Under the pieces are notes generated by a model. The model was given only the letters and a program-made list of their open reading frames with translations. It ran no database searches and had not been told where the DNA came from. The position numbers were made by a program, and so were the translations under genes. Shown piece after piece: positions 43,567 through 52,154 of a DNA stretch of 64,000 nucleotides. Source of the stretch: Gemmatimonadota bacterium. GTDB lineage: Bacteria > Gemmatimonadota > Gemmatimonadetes > Longimicrobiales > Gaopeijiaceae. Location of the stretch: positions 26,028 through 90,027 of the forward strand of contig JADFSR010000016.1 in the NCBI GenBank assembly GCA_022560615.1. The letters are read 5' to 3'. Each line of letters opens with the position of its first letter. The stretch's first letter is position 1.

Positions 43567-43719
43567 AGGATCCGTGTCCTGCCGTGGGTGAGTGAGCCAC
43601 GCGCCGGCGGCTCCGGGCGTTGAGGCCCCGTACCGCTTCCCGTAACTTCCGCCCTCCTTCGACTTCGGCTCGTGTCGAAATCGGGCCTCCGAATCTAAGC
43701 CGTCGCGTCCCTCGCTGTC

Positions 43720-44448
43720 ATGCCATCCGTCCCGTCCGCCGCGCCCAAGCGAGGCCCTGAGCGACACAGGCAGGTCCAGACGCTCTTCTCCGAGATCGCG
43801 CCGCGGTACGACCTGTTGAACCACGTCCTGAGTCTCAATATCGACCGGTCCTGGCGGAGCAAGGCGCTGGACCGGCTCGGTTGGGAGGATTCGCCGGACG
43901 GGGTCTACCTCGACGCATGTTCGGGCACGTTCGATCTCGCTCTCGAGCTCGCCCGTCGGACCGGATTCCAAGGCCGCGTCGCCGCGTCGGACTTCGCGCA
44001 GCCGATGCTGGTCCAGGGCGCTACGAAGATCCAGCGCGAAGCGATCGACGCCGTGTGCGGCGACTCGCTCCGACTCCCGTTTCCGGACGACACTTTCGAG
44101 GGTGCCACAGTCGGCTTCGGCGTCCGCAACCTCTCCGACCTTAGCGCGGGCCTCACGGATCTGCGTCGAGTGCTGAAGCCGGGCCGGCGGCTCGTGGTTC
44201 TCGAGTTCACGGTGCCTCCCAACCCGCTCATGCGCGCCGGCTACCTGTTCTACTTCCGCCGGATCCTTCCCGTCGTGGGGCGGATCGTCTCGGGCCACCC
44301 CTGGGCGTATACCTACCTGCCCGAGTCTGTAAAGGATTTCCCAGGACCGAAGGAATTGGGGACACTCTTCGAGACGGTCGGTTTCACCGATGTGGGTTGG
44401 ACGCTGCTGACGGGCGGCATCGCGGCGCTACACTGGGGCTCGGCCTAG
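43720..44448 (+). CDS. ubiE: Demethylmenaquinone / quinone C-methyltransferase
   Basis: A 242-aa SAM-dependent methyltransferase of the UbiE/MenG class. Motifs: LFSEIAPRYDLLNHVLSLN, WRSKALDRLGW, SAM site VYLDACSGTFDLALELAR, DAVCGDSLRLPFPDDTFEGA, GFGVRNLSDLSAGL, and the C-terminal SVKDFPGPKELGTLFETVGF. Whether ubiquinone or menaquinone is made cannot be told here; menaquinone is likelier if the Gemmatimonadota guess holds. It is divergent from the sigma gene. Confidence 0.92.
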   Translation: MPSVPSAAPKRGPERHRQVQTLFSEIAPRYDLLNHVLSLNIDRSWRSKALDRLGWEDSPDGVYLDACSGTFDLALELARRTGFQGRVAASDFAQPMLVQGATKIQREAIDAVCGDSLRLPFPDDTFEGATVGFGVRNLSDLSAGLTDLRRVLKPGRRLVVLEFTVPPNPLMRAGYLFYFRRILPVVGRIVSGHPWAYTYLPESVKDFPGPKELGTLFETVGFTDVGWTLLTGGIAALHWGSA

Positions 44449-44451
44449 AGA

Positions 44452-44476
44452 AGTCCGCTGTACCTCACCGCGGACT
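44452..44476. terminator. Short hairpin between convergent ubiE and M16 genes
   Basis: AGTCCGC (44452-44458) / GCGGACT (44470-44476), a perfect 7-bp pair with an 11-base loop directly after the ubiE stop. No T-tract follows, so only a weak candidate; nearby GCTAGC is repeated three times. Confidence 0.3.
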
Positions 44477-44503
44477 GCTAGCCTCTGCCGATCGCTGCTA
44501 GCG

Positions 44504-45943
44504 CTAGCCGACGTCGAGTACCGTAACGGGACCGAGTGCCGCGATCGCCTCTCGGCCGATTCGGTCTGGGTCACCGACGATGAGGATCATCATCTCGGCG
44601 GGCCGGAGGTGCCTCGCGAAGGCGTCGTGAACGTCGTCGGCAGTCACGCGCTGAACGCCATTCAGGTACCGCTCTAGCCAATCCTGCGGGAGGTCCTGAG
44701 CCAGGTAGAACATCGTGCGGGACACGATGCGTCCTGGGGTCTCGAAGTTGAACACGAAGCCGTTCACGATCCGCTCGATCGCGGTCTGAACCTCCCCGGC
44801 TTCCGGTGGCGCCGTGCGCAGTCCTTCCATCGTCTCGAGGATCAACTCGATCGCGGGGATCGTGTTCTCGGGGCTCGTGCGCGTGATCGCCCCGAGCAGC
44901 CCATCGTACCGCCTCGGCATCGTCCAGAGGGAGGAGGCCGAGTAGGCAAAGCCCTCTTCGGTGCGCACGCGCGACAGGATGCGGCTGGAGAAGCCGCCTC
45001 CACCCAGAATCGAATTGCCGATCGTCGCCGAGTAGTAGGACGGGTCGTCTGCGAGGTGCACGTCTGTGGCGTGCGCCATGACGATCACGCTTTGCTCGAG
45101 CTCCTTCTCGATCAGGTAGACGCCCGGTTCTTCCCGTATGTCCGGGATTGGGGACGGCGGAAGCGTGCCCTCACAGGCAGGAATGCCGCTGACGAACGCC
45201 TCGAGCAGAGGGCGAAAGTCGCGCCAGCTGGTGTCTCCGGTGAGCCCCAGCACGAGGTTGTCACGGCACACGACCCGTCGGTGCAACTCGCCGAGCCTCT
45301 GCGAGGAGAGAAGTTGGGGAGAGAGATCGGCGGCCTCCATCTCCCACCCGATCGGGTGGTCACCGTACAGGAGCCGATTGAACTCCGAGAATGCCAGCCG
45401 GCCGGGGTTGTCCCCACGGCGCCGCACGCTCTCGAGTTGCCTCGCCCTCCAGATCTCGACCTGAGTGGAGTCGAACGCGGGCTCGGCCAGCATCGTCCCC
45501 CACAGCTCCATCGCCGCGGGCAGATGTTCGACCAGAGTGTTCATCGTGGACGAGATGGCCTCGCCGGCACTGCCGAACGATGTCTGGATCGCGTAGTACT
45601 CGAGTGCCTTGTCGACCGAGTCGGGCGATAGCGCCCGCGTCCCACCGTACCGGATCTGTGACGGCAGGGCGGTCCCCGCCGCGTAGTACTCGCGTCCGAA
45701 CAGGCCATAGCCTCCCCGGAAGCGCGCGTAGACCGAGACGAGGGGCAGAGCGTGGTCTTCGAGCATGAGCACGGAAACGCCGTCGACGTCGTACTCGTCG
45801 GGAACCGGGGGACGAAACTCGATCGCTGGGTAGTCCAGACGATCGAGGGCTCGTTTACCGATGGGGAGTTGAGCGTGGACGGTCGGCGACTGGGACGAGA
45901 GGAGCACCACCGCGAGCAGAGCGGAGCGCGTCCCGGCGCTCAT
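44504..45943 (-). CDS. M16-family peptidase-like protein, inactive-type subunit
   Basis: A 479-aa exported protein from ATG 45943 (overlap ATGA with the previous gene). Signal peptide: ALLAVVLLSSQSPTVHA. M16 fold segments: VSVLMLEDHALPLVSVYARF, GTMLAEPAFDSTQVEIWRAR, SYYSATIGNSILGGGGFSSR, LSRVRTEEGFAYSASSLW. The zinc motif HxxEH is absent from the N-terminal region, so this is the non-catalytic partner, as in heterodimeric M16 peptidases. The active partner is encoded immediately upstream. Confidence 0.88.
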   Translation of the reverse strand: MSAGTRSALLAVVLLSSQSPTVHAQLPIGKRALDRLDYPAIEFRPPVPDEYDVDGVSVLMLEDHALPLVSVYARFRGGYGLFGREYYAAGTALPSQIRYGGTRALSPDSVDKALEYYAIQTSFGSAGEAISSTMNTLVEHLPAAMELWGTMLAEPAFDSTQVEIWRARQLESVRRRGDNPGRLAFSEFNRLLYGDHPIGWEMEAADLSPQLLSSQRLGELHRRVVCRDNLVLGLTGDTSWRDFRPLLEAFVSGIPACEGTLPPSPIPDIREEPGVYLIEKELEQSVIVMAHATDVHLADDPSYYSATIGNSILGGGGFSSRILSRVRTEEGFAYSASSLWTMPRRYDGLLGAITRTSPENTIPAIELILETMEGLRTAPPEAGEVQTAIERIVNGFVFNFETPGRIVSRTMFYLAQDLPQDWLERYLNGVQRVTADDVHDAFARHLRPAEMMILIVGDPDRIGREAIAALGPVTVLDVG

Positions 45944-47460
45944 GTGCCCTCCTTCTTGACCAAGGTCGCCACCGTGCGGTTCTGCTTGGTGAGGTACAGT
46001 CGCGCCATCCGCCGAACATCGTCGGCCGTGACCGCTCGGAGCTGCTCGGAGAAACGGAACGTCTCTGTCCAGTCCCCGAAGAGCGATACCGATTCCGCGA
46101 GTTGGAACGCCAGCCCCAGGTTCGATTGGATACGCCGGATCGACCCTGCCGCTATCTGGTTTCTCACCCGTTCGAGTTCGTTCTGCTCGGGTCCCTCGGT
46201 AGCGAGTCGCGCGATCTCGTCGTAGATCGCCCGCTCCAGCTCTTCCGTGGTGTGAGGTGCGAGCGGGCTCGTGTCGATCTGGAGTAGCTGAGGATACCGG
46301 CTGCCCGGTCCGAGCGAGGAGAAGATGCTGCCCGCGATCTGGTCCTCGAGGACCAGACGGCGATGCAGGCGTGAAGTGCGCCCGCCTGTGAGCACGGAAG
46401 TGAGAATCGCTAGCGCCGGCGCGTCGTCGTGGACTCCGGCCGGCACGTGCCAGCCGATCCGAAGCGCGGGTTCCGCGTCCCACTCGACCACCACCCGCCG
46501 CTCACCGAGTTGCTTCGGTTCGACGGCGGTGACCGGAGCCGGTGTCTCCCCGCTCGGAATAGGGCCGAGGTAGTCCCGTGCCCAGCGCTCGACCTGATCC
46601 GGGTCGACGTCGCCCACGATGGCCACGACCGCGTTGTTCGGACCATAAAAACGCCGATAGTACGTCTCGACGTCGGATCGGCTCAGCGCCTCCAGGTCCG
46701 ACATGTAGCCGACCACCGGGACCCCGTAAGGGTGCATCGTGAACGCCGTTGCCAGATGTGCTTCGCGGAGCATCCCGCCCGGGCTCGTCTCGACGCGCAT
46801 GCGTCGTTCCTCCGTGACCACGTCCCGTTCGGAGTAGTACTCCCGGAAGATCGGGTTCAGCGCGCGGTCGGCCTCGAGCGCGAACCACAGTTCGGTCCGG
46901 TTCGAGGGCAGCTCCACAAAGTAGATTGTGGACCCATTGGTGGTCGTGGCGTTGAGTCCCTGCGCGCCCGCGCGCGTGAGGATGCGGTCGAACTCGCTGG
47001 CCTCGACGAAGACGCGGGCGCTGTCCTCCAGTGCGGCGATCCGGTCGTCGAGGCGACCCACGGTCGCGGAGTCGCCCGCCGCGCGGGCGCGCACGAGTGT
47101 GTCGTGAGCTGCGTCCATCAGCGGGAAGAGCTCGAGTTCGGCTTCGACGTTCTTCGTGCCGACGGTCGTGGTGCCCTTGAAGAGCATGTGCTCAAGTAGG
47201 TGCGCGATCCCCGTAGTCCCCAGCCGCTCGTTCACGCCACCCACCCCGTACTGCAGGACAAACGACACGGTCGGCGCGCCCGCGCGCGGCAGAATCACGA
47301 GCCGCATTCCGTTGTCGAGCGTGACCTTCCGTACCGGCAGTCGCTCGCCGGGAGAGAGCTGCGCGGCAGCCGACCGAGGGGCGAGCAACGAGAGGAGGCA
47401 CGCGACAGCGACCCGGGCGAAGATCGAACGGTCCAAGCGCGGACGCGGGCGATCCCTCAC
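45940..47460 (-). CDS. M16-family zinc metallopeptidase, catalytic subunit
   Basis: A 506-aa exported peptidase. GTG 47460 makes a GTGA overlap with the mutM stop and starts a signal peptide (SIFARVAVACLLSLLAPRSA). The inverted zinc motif is HLLEH in GTTGIAHLLEHMLFKGTTT. Further: GSTIYFVELPSNRTELWFAL, SERDVVTEERRMRVETSPGG, VVAIVGDVDPDQVERWARDY, LTSVLTGGRTSRLHRRLVLE. It would act with the inactive partner in the periplasm, degrading peptides; physiological targets unknown. Confidence 0.92.
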   Translation of the reverse strand: MRDRPRPRLDRSIFARVAVACLLSLLAPRSAAAQLSPGERLPVRKVTLDNGMRLVILPRAGAPTVSFVLQYGVGGVNERLGTTGIAHLLEHMLFKGTTTVGTKNVEAELELFPLMDAAHDTLVRARAAGDSATVGRLDDRIAALEDSARVFVEASEFDRILTRAGAQGLNATTTNGSTIYFVELPSNRTELWFALEADRALNPIFREYYSERDVVTEERRMRVETSPGGMLREAHLATAFTMHPYGVPVVGYMSDLEALSRSDVETYYRRFYGPNNAVVAIVGDVDPDQVERWARDYLGPIPSGETPAPVTAVEPKQLGERRVVVEWDAEPALRIGWHVPAGVHDDAPALAILTSVLTGGRTSRLHRRLVLEDQIAGSIFSSLGPGSRYPQLLQIDTSPLAPHTTEELERAIYDEIARLATEGPEQNELERVRNQIAAGSIRRIQSNLGLAFQLAESVSLFGDWTETFRFSEQLRAVTADDVRRMARLYLTKQNRTVATLVKKEGT

Positions 47461-48293
47461 GGTGTCGGTCTCGGTTGGCACGTCGGGCAGTAGAACGCCG
47501 AGCGGTTGGCGAAGACGATTCGGCGGATCTGGGACCGACACTTCAAGCATGGTTCGCCGTCCCGGCCATACACGCAGAGACGACGGGCGTATTCGCCTCG
47601 CCCTCCTTCTGCATTCCGGTAGTCACGAATCGTCGTTCCCCCCGCTCGAATCGCGTCCCGCAGCACGCGGCGGATCGCGCGATGGAGTCCCACGGCTTCT
47701 CGCCAGCTTACGTGCCGGGCCTCGCGCTGAGGATGCACACCAGCGAGGTAGAGCGCCTCGTTCGCATAGATGTTCCCCACGCCCGCAATTTTCTTCTGAT
47801 CGAGCAGCCAGGAACGAGCCGGCGCGCGCGAGCGCTGCAGTGCCGCGAAGAGGTTTCGTGCCCGGTAACGCGCATCGAGCGGCTCAGGACCGAGGCGCGC
47901 AGAGCGGGTCCGCCACTCGTCGCCCGTGAACGCCTCGACGGTGCCGAAGCGACGCGTGTCGTCGAAAACCAGGAGCGCTCCGCTCTCGAATCGGAACCTC
48001 ACCGCGGGATGGCTGGGTCGACTCTCACCTCTGGGGGGGGCCGGGAAGGGGAGCAGACGGCCGGTCATGCCGAGATTCACGGCTATGACGCGGTCGCCTT
48101 CGAGTCGGATCAAGACGTTCTTGCCACGTCTGCCGATGCCGTCGATGCGGCGTCCCCTCACGCCTCGAACGAACTCTGTCTTCGGCTGCCTGAGAATGTC
48201 GTCGTGCATCACTTCCACGCGACGGATGTGTTCTCCGAGAACCGCTGTTCGCAAGCCGCGAACGATCGTCTCGGCCTCGGGAAGCTCAGGCAC
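47457..48293 (-). CDS. mutM: Formamidopyrimidine-DNA glycosylase
   Basis: Excises oxidised purines such as 8-oxoG. It has 278 aa from GTG 48293; residues 1-8 are (M)PELPEAE, the canonical N-terminus with catalytic Pro2/Glu3, which fixes this start. Also KNVLIRLEGDRVIAVNLGMT with the catalytic Lys57-equivalent, LLDQKKIAGVGNIYANEAL (helix-two-turn-helix), and the C-terminal zinc finger C-LKC...FYCPTCQ. It overlaps purD by 8 nt and the M16 gene by 4 nt, an operon of unrelated housekeeping genes. Confidence 0.95.
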   Translation of the reverse strand: MPELPEAETIVRGLRTAVLGEHIRRVEVMHDDILRQPKTEFVRGVRGRRIDGIGRRGKNVLIRLEGDRVIAVNLGMTGRLLPFPAPPRGESRPSHPAVRFRFESGALLVFDDTRRFGTVEAFTGDEWRTRSARLGPEPLDARYRARNLFAALQRSRAPARSWLLDQKKIAGVGNIYANEALYLAGVHPQREARHVSWREAVGLHRAIRRVLRDAIRAGGTTIRDYRNAEGGRGEYARRLCVYGRDGEPCLKCRSQIRRIVFANRSAFYCPTCQPRPTP

Positions 48294-49560
48294 GTTGGCG
48301 TTCCCTCCAACCGATGTCAGTACGACTGAAGGCGCCCTCGAATACGATTCGATCGGCGGCAGACCGGCTGGCGTCCGCAGCCCCGGCCACGGTCGGAGCC
48401 AACGCGGTGACCGCGAGCACTCGTCCACCGGATGTGACTAGCCGTCCCCCGTCGCTTCTCGTGCCCGCATGGAAGACGAAGCAATCGTCCGACTCGAGGT
48501 CGCCCGGAATAGAAATCGTTTTCCCCTTTTCGTACGGGCCGGGGTACCCCGCGGATGCGACCACGGTCGAGACTGCGGCGCCGGTCAGAGCCTCGGAGAC
48601 GCCGGACGTCAGTGTGCCTCCCTCGGCCACCGTCCGCAGCAGGTCGAGCAGCGAGCCACGCATCATCGGCAGTACCACCTGGGTCTCCGGGTCGCCGAAC
48701 CGGCAGTTGAATTCGACGACTTTCAGGCCGGCATCCGTTTTCATGAGCCCGACGTAGAGGACTCCGCGGAACGGACAACCGCTCGCTGCCAGCGCCCGCA
48801 GCGTCGGTTCGATGACATGTTGGCGAGCCTCGGCGACCACCGCGTCGGTCGCGATCGAGACCGGAGCGTACGCGCCCATGCCTCCGGTATTCGGACCCGT
48901 GTCCCCTTCGCCCACTCGTTTGTGGTCCTGGGACGGCTGCAGAAGAACCACGTTCGCCCCGTCCGTGATCGCGAAGACCGAGATTTCCTCGCCGTCCATG
49001 AACTCTTCGACAACGACTTCGCGCCCGGCCTCGCCGAAGCTGAGATCACCGAGCATCGCGCGTAGCGCTTCGAGCGCCTCGCGCTCCGTCGTGCACACGA
49101 TGGCTCCCTTGCCCGCCGCCAGACCCGACGCCTTCACCACGATCGGAGCTCCCCGTTCCCGCACCCACTGCTCGGCGCCTGCCAGGTTGGTGAACGTGCG
49201 GTAGTCCGCGGTCGGTATGCCCGCGTTCCGCATCAGATCCTTCGAGAACACCTTGCTCGACTCGATGCGCGCGGCGTCCTTGCTCGGCCCGAAGATCGAA
49301 AGCCCCTTCTTCTCGAAGCGGTCCACGATCCCCGCTGCCAGCGGCCCCTCGGGTCCGACGACGGTGAGGTCGATCAGGTGGGACGCCGCCCACCCGGAGA
49401 GCGCCTCGATGTCTCCGGCCGCGATCTGGACCGGGGCGCAGAGCGGCGCCATCCCGCCGTTCGGTTCGGTGGCGAAGAACTTCGCGTCGGGGGCGTCCCT
49501 GCGAAGCTTCCAGAGAAGGGCGTGCTCGCGCCCGCCGTTGCCTACGATCAGGATTCGCAT
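48286..49560 (-). CDS. purD: Phosphoribosylamine-glycine ligase
   Basis: ATP-grasp enzyme of purine synthesis, 424 aa. MRILIVGNGGREHALLWKL opens the N-domain; GPEGPLAAGIVDRFEKKGL, KDLMRNAGIPTADYRTF, IVVKASGLAAGKGAIVC, VVVEEFMDGEEISVFAITDG, MGAYAPV and EFNCRFGDPETQVVLPMM are typical. Complete and normal in length. It begins downstream of a hairpin (49576-49607). Confidence 0.96.
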   Translation of the reverse strand: MRILIVGNGGREHALLWKLRRDAPDAKFFATEPNGGMAPLCAPVQIAAGDIEALSGWAASHLIDLTVVGPEGPLAAGIVDRFEKKGLSIFGPSKDAARIESSKVFSKDLMRNAGIPTADYRTFTNLAGAEQWVRERGAPIVVKASGLAAGKGAIVCTTEREALEALRAMLGDLSFGEAGREVVVEEFMDGEEISVFAITDGANVVLLQPSQDHKRVGEGDTGPNTGGMGAYAPVSIATDAVVAEARQHVIEPTLRALAASGCPFRGVLYVGLMKTDAGLKVVEFNCRFGDPETQVVLPMMRGSLLDLLRTVAEGGTLTSGVSEALTGAAVSTVVASAGYPGPYEKGKTISIPGDLESDDCFVFHAGTRSDGGRLVTSGGRVLAVTALAPTVAGAADASRSAADRIVFEGAFSRTDIGWRERQRA

Positions 49561-49575
49561 GTGGCGGAGTCTACC

Positions 49576-49607
49576 AGCAGCCCGTGGTAGAAGTACAGCG
49601 GGCTGCT
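49576..49607 (-). promoter_or_regulatory. Hairpin in the purD leader
   Basis: AGCAGCCCG (49576-49584) / CGGGCTGCT (49599-49607), a perfect 9-bp stem with a 14-base loop, 16 bp before the purD ATG and after the M48 gene terminator. May modulate initiation, or be the end of the same terminator zone. No known riboswitch class is recognised. Confidence 0.35.
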
Positions 49608-49618
49608 ACGCAATCGCG

Positions 49619-49656
49619 AAAAAAAAGGGGTGACCGGGCGGCACCCCGGTCACCCC
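49619..49656 (-). terminator. Intrinsic terminator of the M48 peptidase gene
   Basis: A perfect 12-bp stem, GGGGTGACCGGG (49627-49638) / CCCGGTCACCCC (49645-49656), followed on the minus strand by eight T. It lies 20 bp after the M48 stop codon, so it separates that gene from purD. Confidence 0.9.
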
Positions 49657-49675
49657 TGGTTCAGGCCGTGTGCCT

Positions 49676-50704
49676 CTACTTCTTGAAGCCGCTCATGAAG
49701 TCAGAGCCCATGCGCTTCGCGGCGTCCGTTATGTTGTCGACGAAGTCCTTCGCGTCCTCGACGTACGACGACGCGGCTGCCTTGAGGTCGTCCTTGTATG
49801 CTGGATCGGGCTCGCCGCGGCGTGCGTACTCCCCGCGCACGATGCGGTCGTAGTCGCCGGTCTCGATCCAAGCCCGCAGCTCGCTCACCCGGATCGCATA
49901 GAACGGGTGCGTCCGACCCAGGAGGTTGAGCACCTTGAAGACCTGGTCGACGACGTCGCCGCCCTCACGGTACTCCTCCGCCTGAATGATGTACTCCTGC
50001 AGGCTCGACTCCTCGTCCGTCCCGCCACCGGCCATCTTGAGCATCGTGCTGAGCACGACCTCCGGGTCCTGGACCGTGAGCAGTCCGGCGCGGTCGGACG
50101 AGAGCTCGGACTTGCGCTGCCACTCGAGCAGAGCGACCAAGATCGCGCGTGCCGCCAAGCCGACGATCGGGAAACCCATCGTCGCCAGGTTGAGCAGGAT
50201 CACCGTCATCGTCCTGTAAAGAACGTGATCGCTCACGATGTGACCGATCTCGTGACCGATCACATAGGCCAGCTGGTCGTCGTCGAGGAGCCGTACGGTG
50301 CCGGAGTTCAGGATGATGAAGGGCTGGTCCATCCCCCAAGCACCTGCGTTGACCTCCGGGCTCTGTGAGATGTAGAGAGGAAACTCCTCCTCGACGTCGA
50401 GCGTCTTTAGGCACTCCCTGTAAATCTCATAGACCTTTGGGAACTGGTTCTTGCCGACCTTCACCGAGCTCGCCTGGAACGCCAGGCGGAAAAACCGCTC
50501 GGGGACGAAGCCGAAGATCTTTCTGAGTATCTGGTCGAACACCGGAATCCGCCGAAGCGCCTGGAGTGCGGCCTTGTCGGCCGGGTGTTCCCAGGAGTGC
50601 GGCGCGATATCGGTCAGGATGCGGCGCGCCTTCGCCCCATCGTCGCCCGCTTGGGTCCCATCGTCGCTCGTCTGGTCTACGGTGTCGTCCTGATCGTCCG
50701 CCAT
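49676..50704 (-). CDS. M48-family metallopeptidase (HtpX/LoiP-like)
   Basis: A 342-aa protein with an acidic N-terminus (DDQDDTVDQTSDDGTQAGDD). The catalytic zinc motif is VIGHEIGHIVSDH (HExxH) with a following hydrophobic segment (ILLNLATMGFPIVGLAARAI), then ELSSDRAGLLTVQDPE supplying the third ligand Glu/Asp region. Membrane association is plausible through that segment; there is no signal peptide. A likely ECF-type promoter (50775-50804) suggests envelope-stress control by the sigma factor at 42967. Ends at a strong terminator. Confidence 0.88.
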   Translation of the reverse strand: MADDQDDTVDQTSDDGTQAGDDGAKARRILTDIAPHSWEHPADKAALQALRRIPVFDQILRKIFGFVPERFFRLAFQASSVKVGKNQFPKVYEIYRECLKTLDVEEEFPLYISQSPEVNAGAWGMDQPFIILNSGTVRLLDDDQLAYVIGHEIGHIVSDHVLYRTMTVILLNLATMGFPIVGLAARAILVALLEWQRKSELSSDRAGLLTVQDPEVVLSTMLKMAGGGTDEESSLQEYIIQAEEYREGGDVVDQVFKVLNLLGRTHPFYAIRVSELRAWIETGDYDRIVRGEYARRGEPDPAYKDDLKAAASSYVEDAKDFVDNITDAAKRMGSDFMSGFKK

Positions 50705-50774
50705 GTCTCTACATCCTCTTTGCGTTGGTCGCCCCTCGCGCGTTCGGCGAGAGGTTTGCCGACGCTCGCAGCCC

Positions 50775-50804
50775 CTTACGGGGGCCCTGAAGTCTCGGTT
50801 TCAC
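50775..50804 (-). promoter_or_regulatory. Candidate ECF sigma promoter before the M48 gene
   Basis: Minus-strand GTGAAAC (50798-50804), 17 bases, CGTAAGGGG (CGTAAG at 50775-50780), about 70 bp before the M48 ATG. Same blocks and spacing as at 42856-42885. The -35-like block overlaps the last codon of the cystathionine synthase gene. Confidence 0.6.
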
Positions 50805-51967
50805 TACGCTAGGACCCGTTCGAGATCCTCCAACAGATCGGCTTCGTCCTCAATTCCGAGGGACAAGCGAACGAGCCCCGCTGTTATCCCCATCGCCTCG
50901 CGACGGTCTTGGGGGACCGAAGCGTGGGTCATGAGTGCGGGTACGCTGATGAGAGATTCGACCCCGCCCAGGCTTTCCGCAAGCGCGAAGACGCGTAGCC
51001 GCTCGGCCAAGGCCTTGGCGCGCTCGAGCGTGCCGACGTCGACCGACACCATCCCGGTGAACCCGATCATCTGTCGGGCGGCCAGCTCGTGCTGCGGGTG
51101 GGATTCCAGCCCGGGATAGAGCACGCGATCCACGGCCGGATGGTCCTCGAGGTATCGGGCCACCGAGAGACCGTTCTCATTGTGCTGGCGCATACGCAGG
51201 TGCAGCGTCTTGATGCCGCGCAGAGTGAGCCAGCAGTCCATGGGGCCTGGCACCCCACCGGTCGACTTTCGGATGAAGAGCAGCTCCTCGGCTAGCTCTT
51301 CGTCCCTGACAGCGACCAGGCCACCGATCACGTCCGAGTGGCCATTGATGTATTTGGTCGAAGAGTGCACAACGAAGTCGGCGCCGAATTCGAGCGGTCG
51401 CTGGTTGTACGGGGAAGCGAAGGTGTTGTCGACGGAGAGCAGGGCCCCGGCTTCGTGCGCGAGATCGGCCGCTTCCCTCAGGTCGCACAGGCGCATCATC
51501 GGATTCGTCGGTGTCTCTACGTGCACGAGCTTCGTGTTCGGCTTCAGCGCCTCGGCGATCGCGCCGGGGTCACGCGTATCGACGAAACTGAATTCGATAC
51601 CGAAGCGGCTGAGCACATGATTGAACATGCGAGTCGTGCCGCCGTACGTGTTTTCCTCACTCACGACGTGATCCCCGGCCGAGAGCCTCTTCACGATCGC
51701 CTCGATCGCGGCGAGTCCCGACGAAAACGCGATCCCACGCAAGCCATTTTCTAGCGCCGCGATGTTCGCCTCGAGCGCTTCCCTCGTCGGGTTCGCGGTC
51801 CGACCGTAGTCGTAGCTTCCTTGCATGGGTTCGCCGACCGCGGGCTGGACATATGTAGACGTCTGGAAGATCGGGGTCATGATCGCCCCCGTCGTCGGTT
51901 CGGGAGTCACGCCCGCGTGCACCGCGAGCGTACCGAAACGCAGGCCTCCGAGAGACCCTTCGCTCAT
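50804..51967 (-). CDS. metB: Cystathionine gamma-synthase/lyase-type PLP enzyme
   Basis: A 387-aa enzyme of the Cys/Met-metabolism family. FGTLAVHAGVTPEPTTGAIM and PIFQTSTYVQPAVGEPMQGS near the N-terminus, YDYGRTANPTREALEANIAA, SSGLAAIEAIVKRLSAGD, VHVETPTNPMMRLCDLREA, the PLP lysine in VVHSSTKYINGHSDVIGG, and SLGGVESLISVPALMTHASV. Closer to cystathionine gamma-synthase/lyase than the enzyme at 34863; synthase versus lyase cannot be decided. Cytosolic, in methionine/cysteine interconversion. Confidence 0.88.
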   Translation of the reverse strand: MSEGSLGGLRFGTLAVHAGVTPEPTTGAIMTPIFQTSTYVQPAVGEPMQGSYDYGRTANPTREALEANIAALENGLRGIAFSSGLAAIEAIVKRLSAGDHVVSEENTYGGTTRMFNHVLSRFGIEFSFVDTRDPGAIAEALKPNTKLVHVETPTNPMMRLCDLREAADLAHEAGALLSVDNTFASPYNQRPLEFGADFVVHSSTKYINGHSDVIGGLVAVRDEELAEELLFIRKSTGGVPGPMDCWLTLRGIKTLHLRMRQHNENGLSVARYLEDHPAVDRVLYPGLESHPQHELAARQMIGFTGMVSVDVGTLERAKALAERLRVFALAESLGGVESLISVPALMTHASVPQDRREAMGITAGLVRLSLGIEDEADLLEDLERVLA

Positions 51968-52154
51968 GGAGTCCGTCCTTGCTTGTATGTGAGGTGGATG
52001 GGATCGCCCAATTTAGGTTCGACTTGCTCGAGCAGGGTAGCCCACAGGCGGAGGTGGCGCGTCCTTTGCGTTGACGGGTTCACACCGGCCAGGTGAACTT
52101 CAGCCGACCGCGCCTCGGGCGCGAAGACGCATTATTGCCGGGCTAAAGGCTTCC

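Noticed and set aside
51968..52154. SAM riboswitch near the cystathionine synthase gene
   Set aside because: No recognisable stem pattern or conserved core in the leader.
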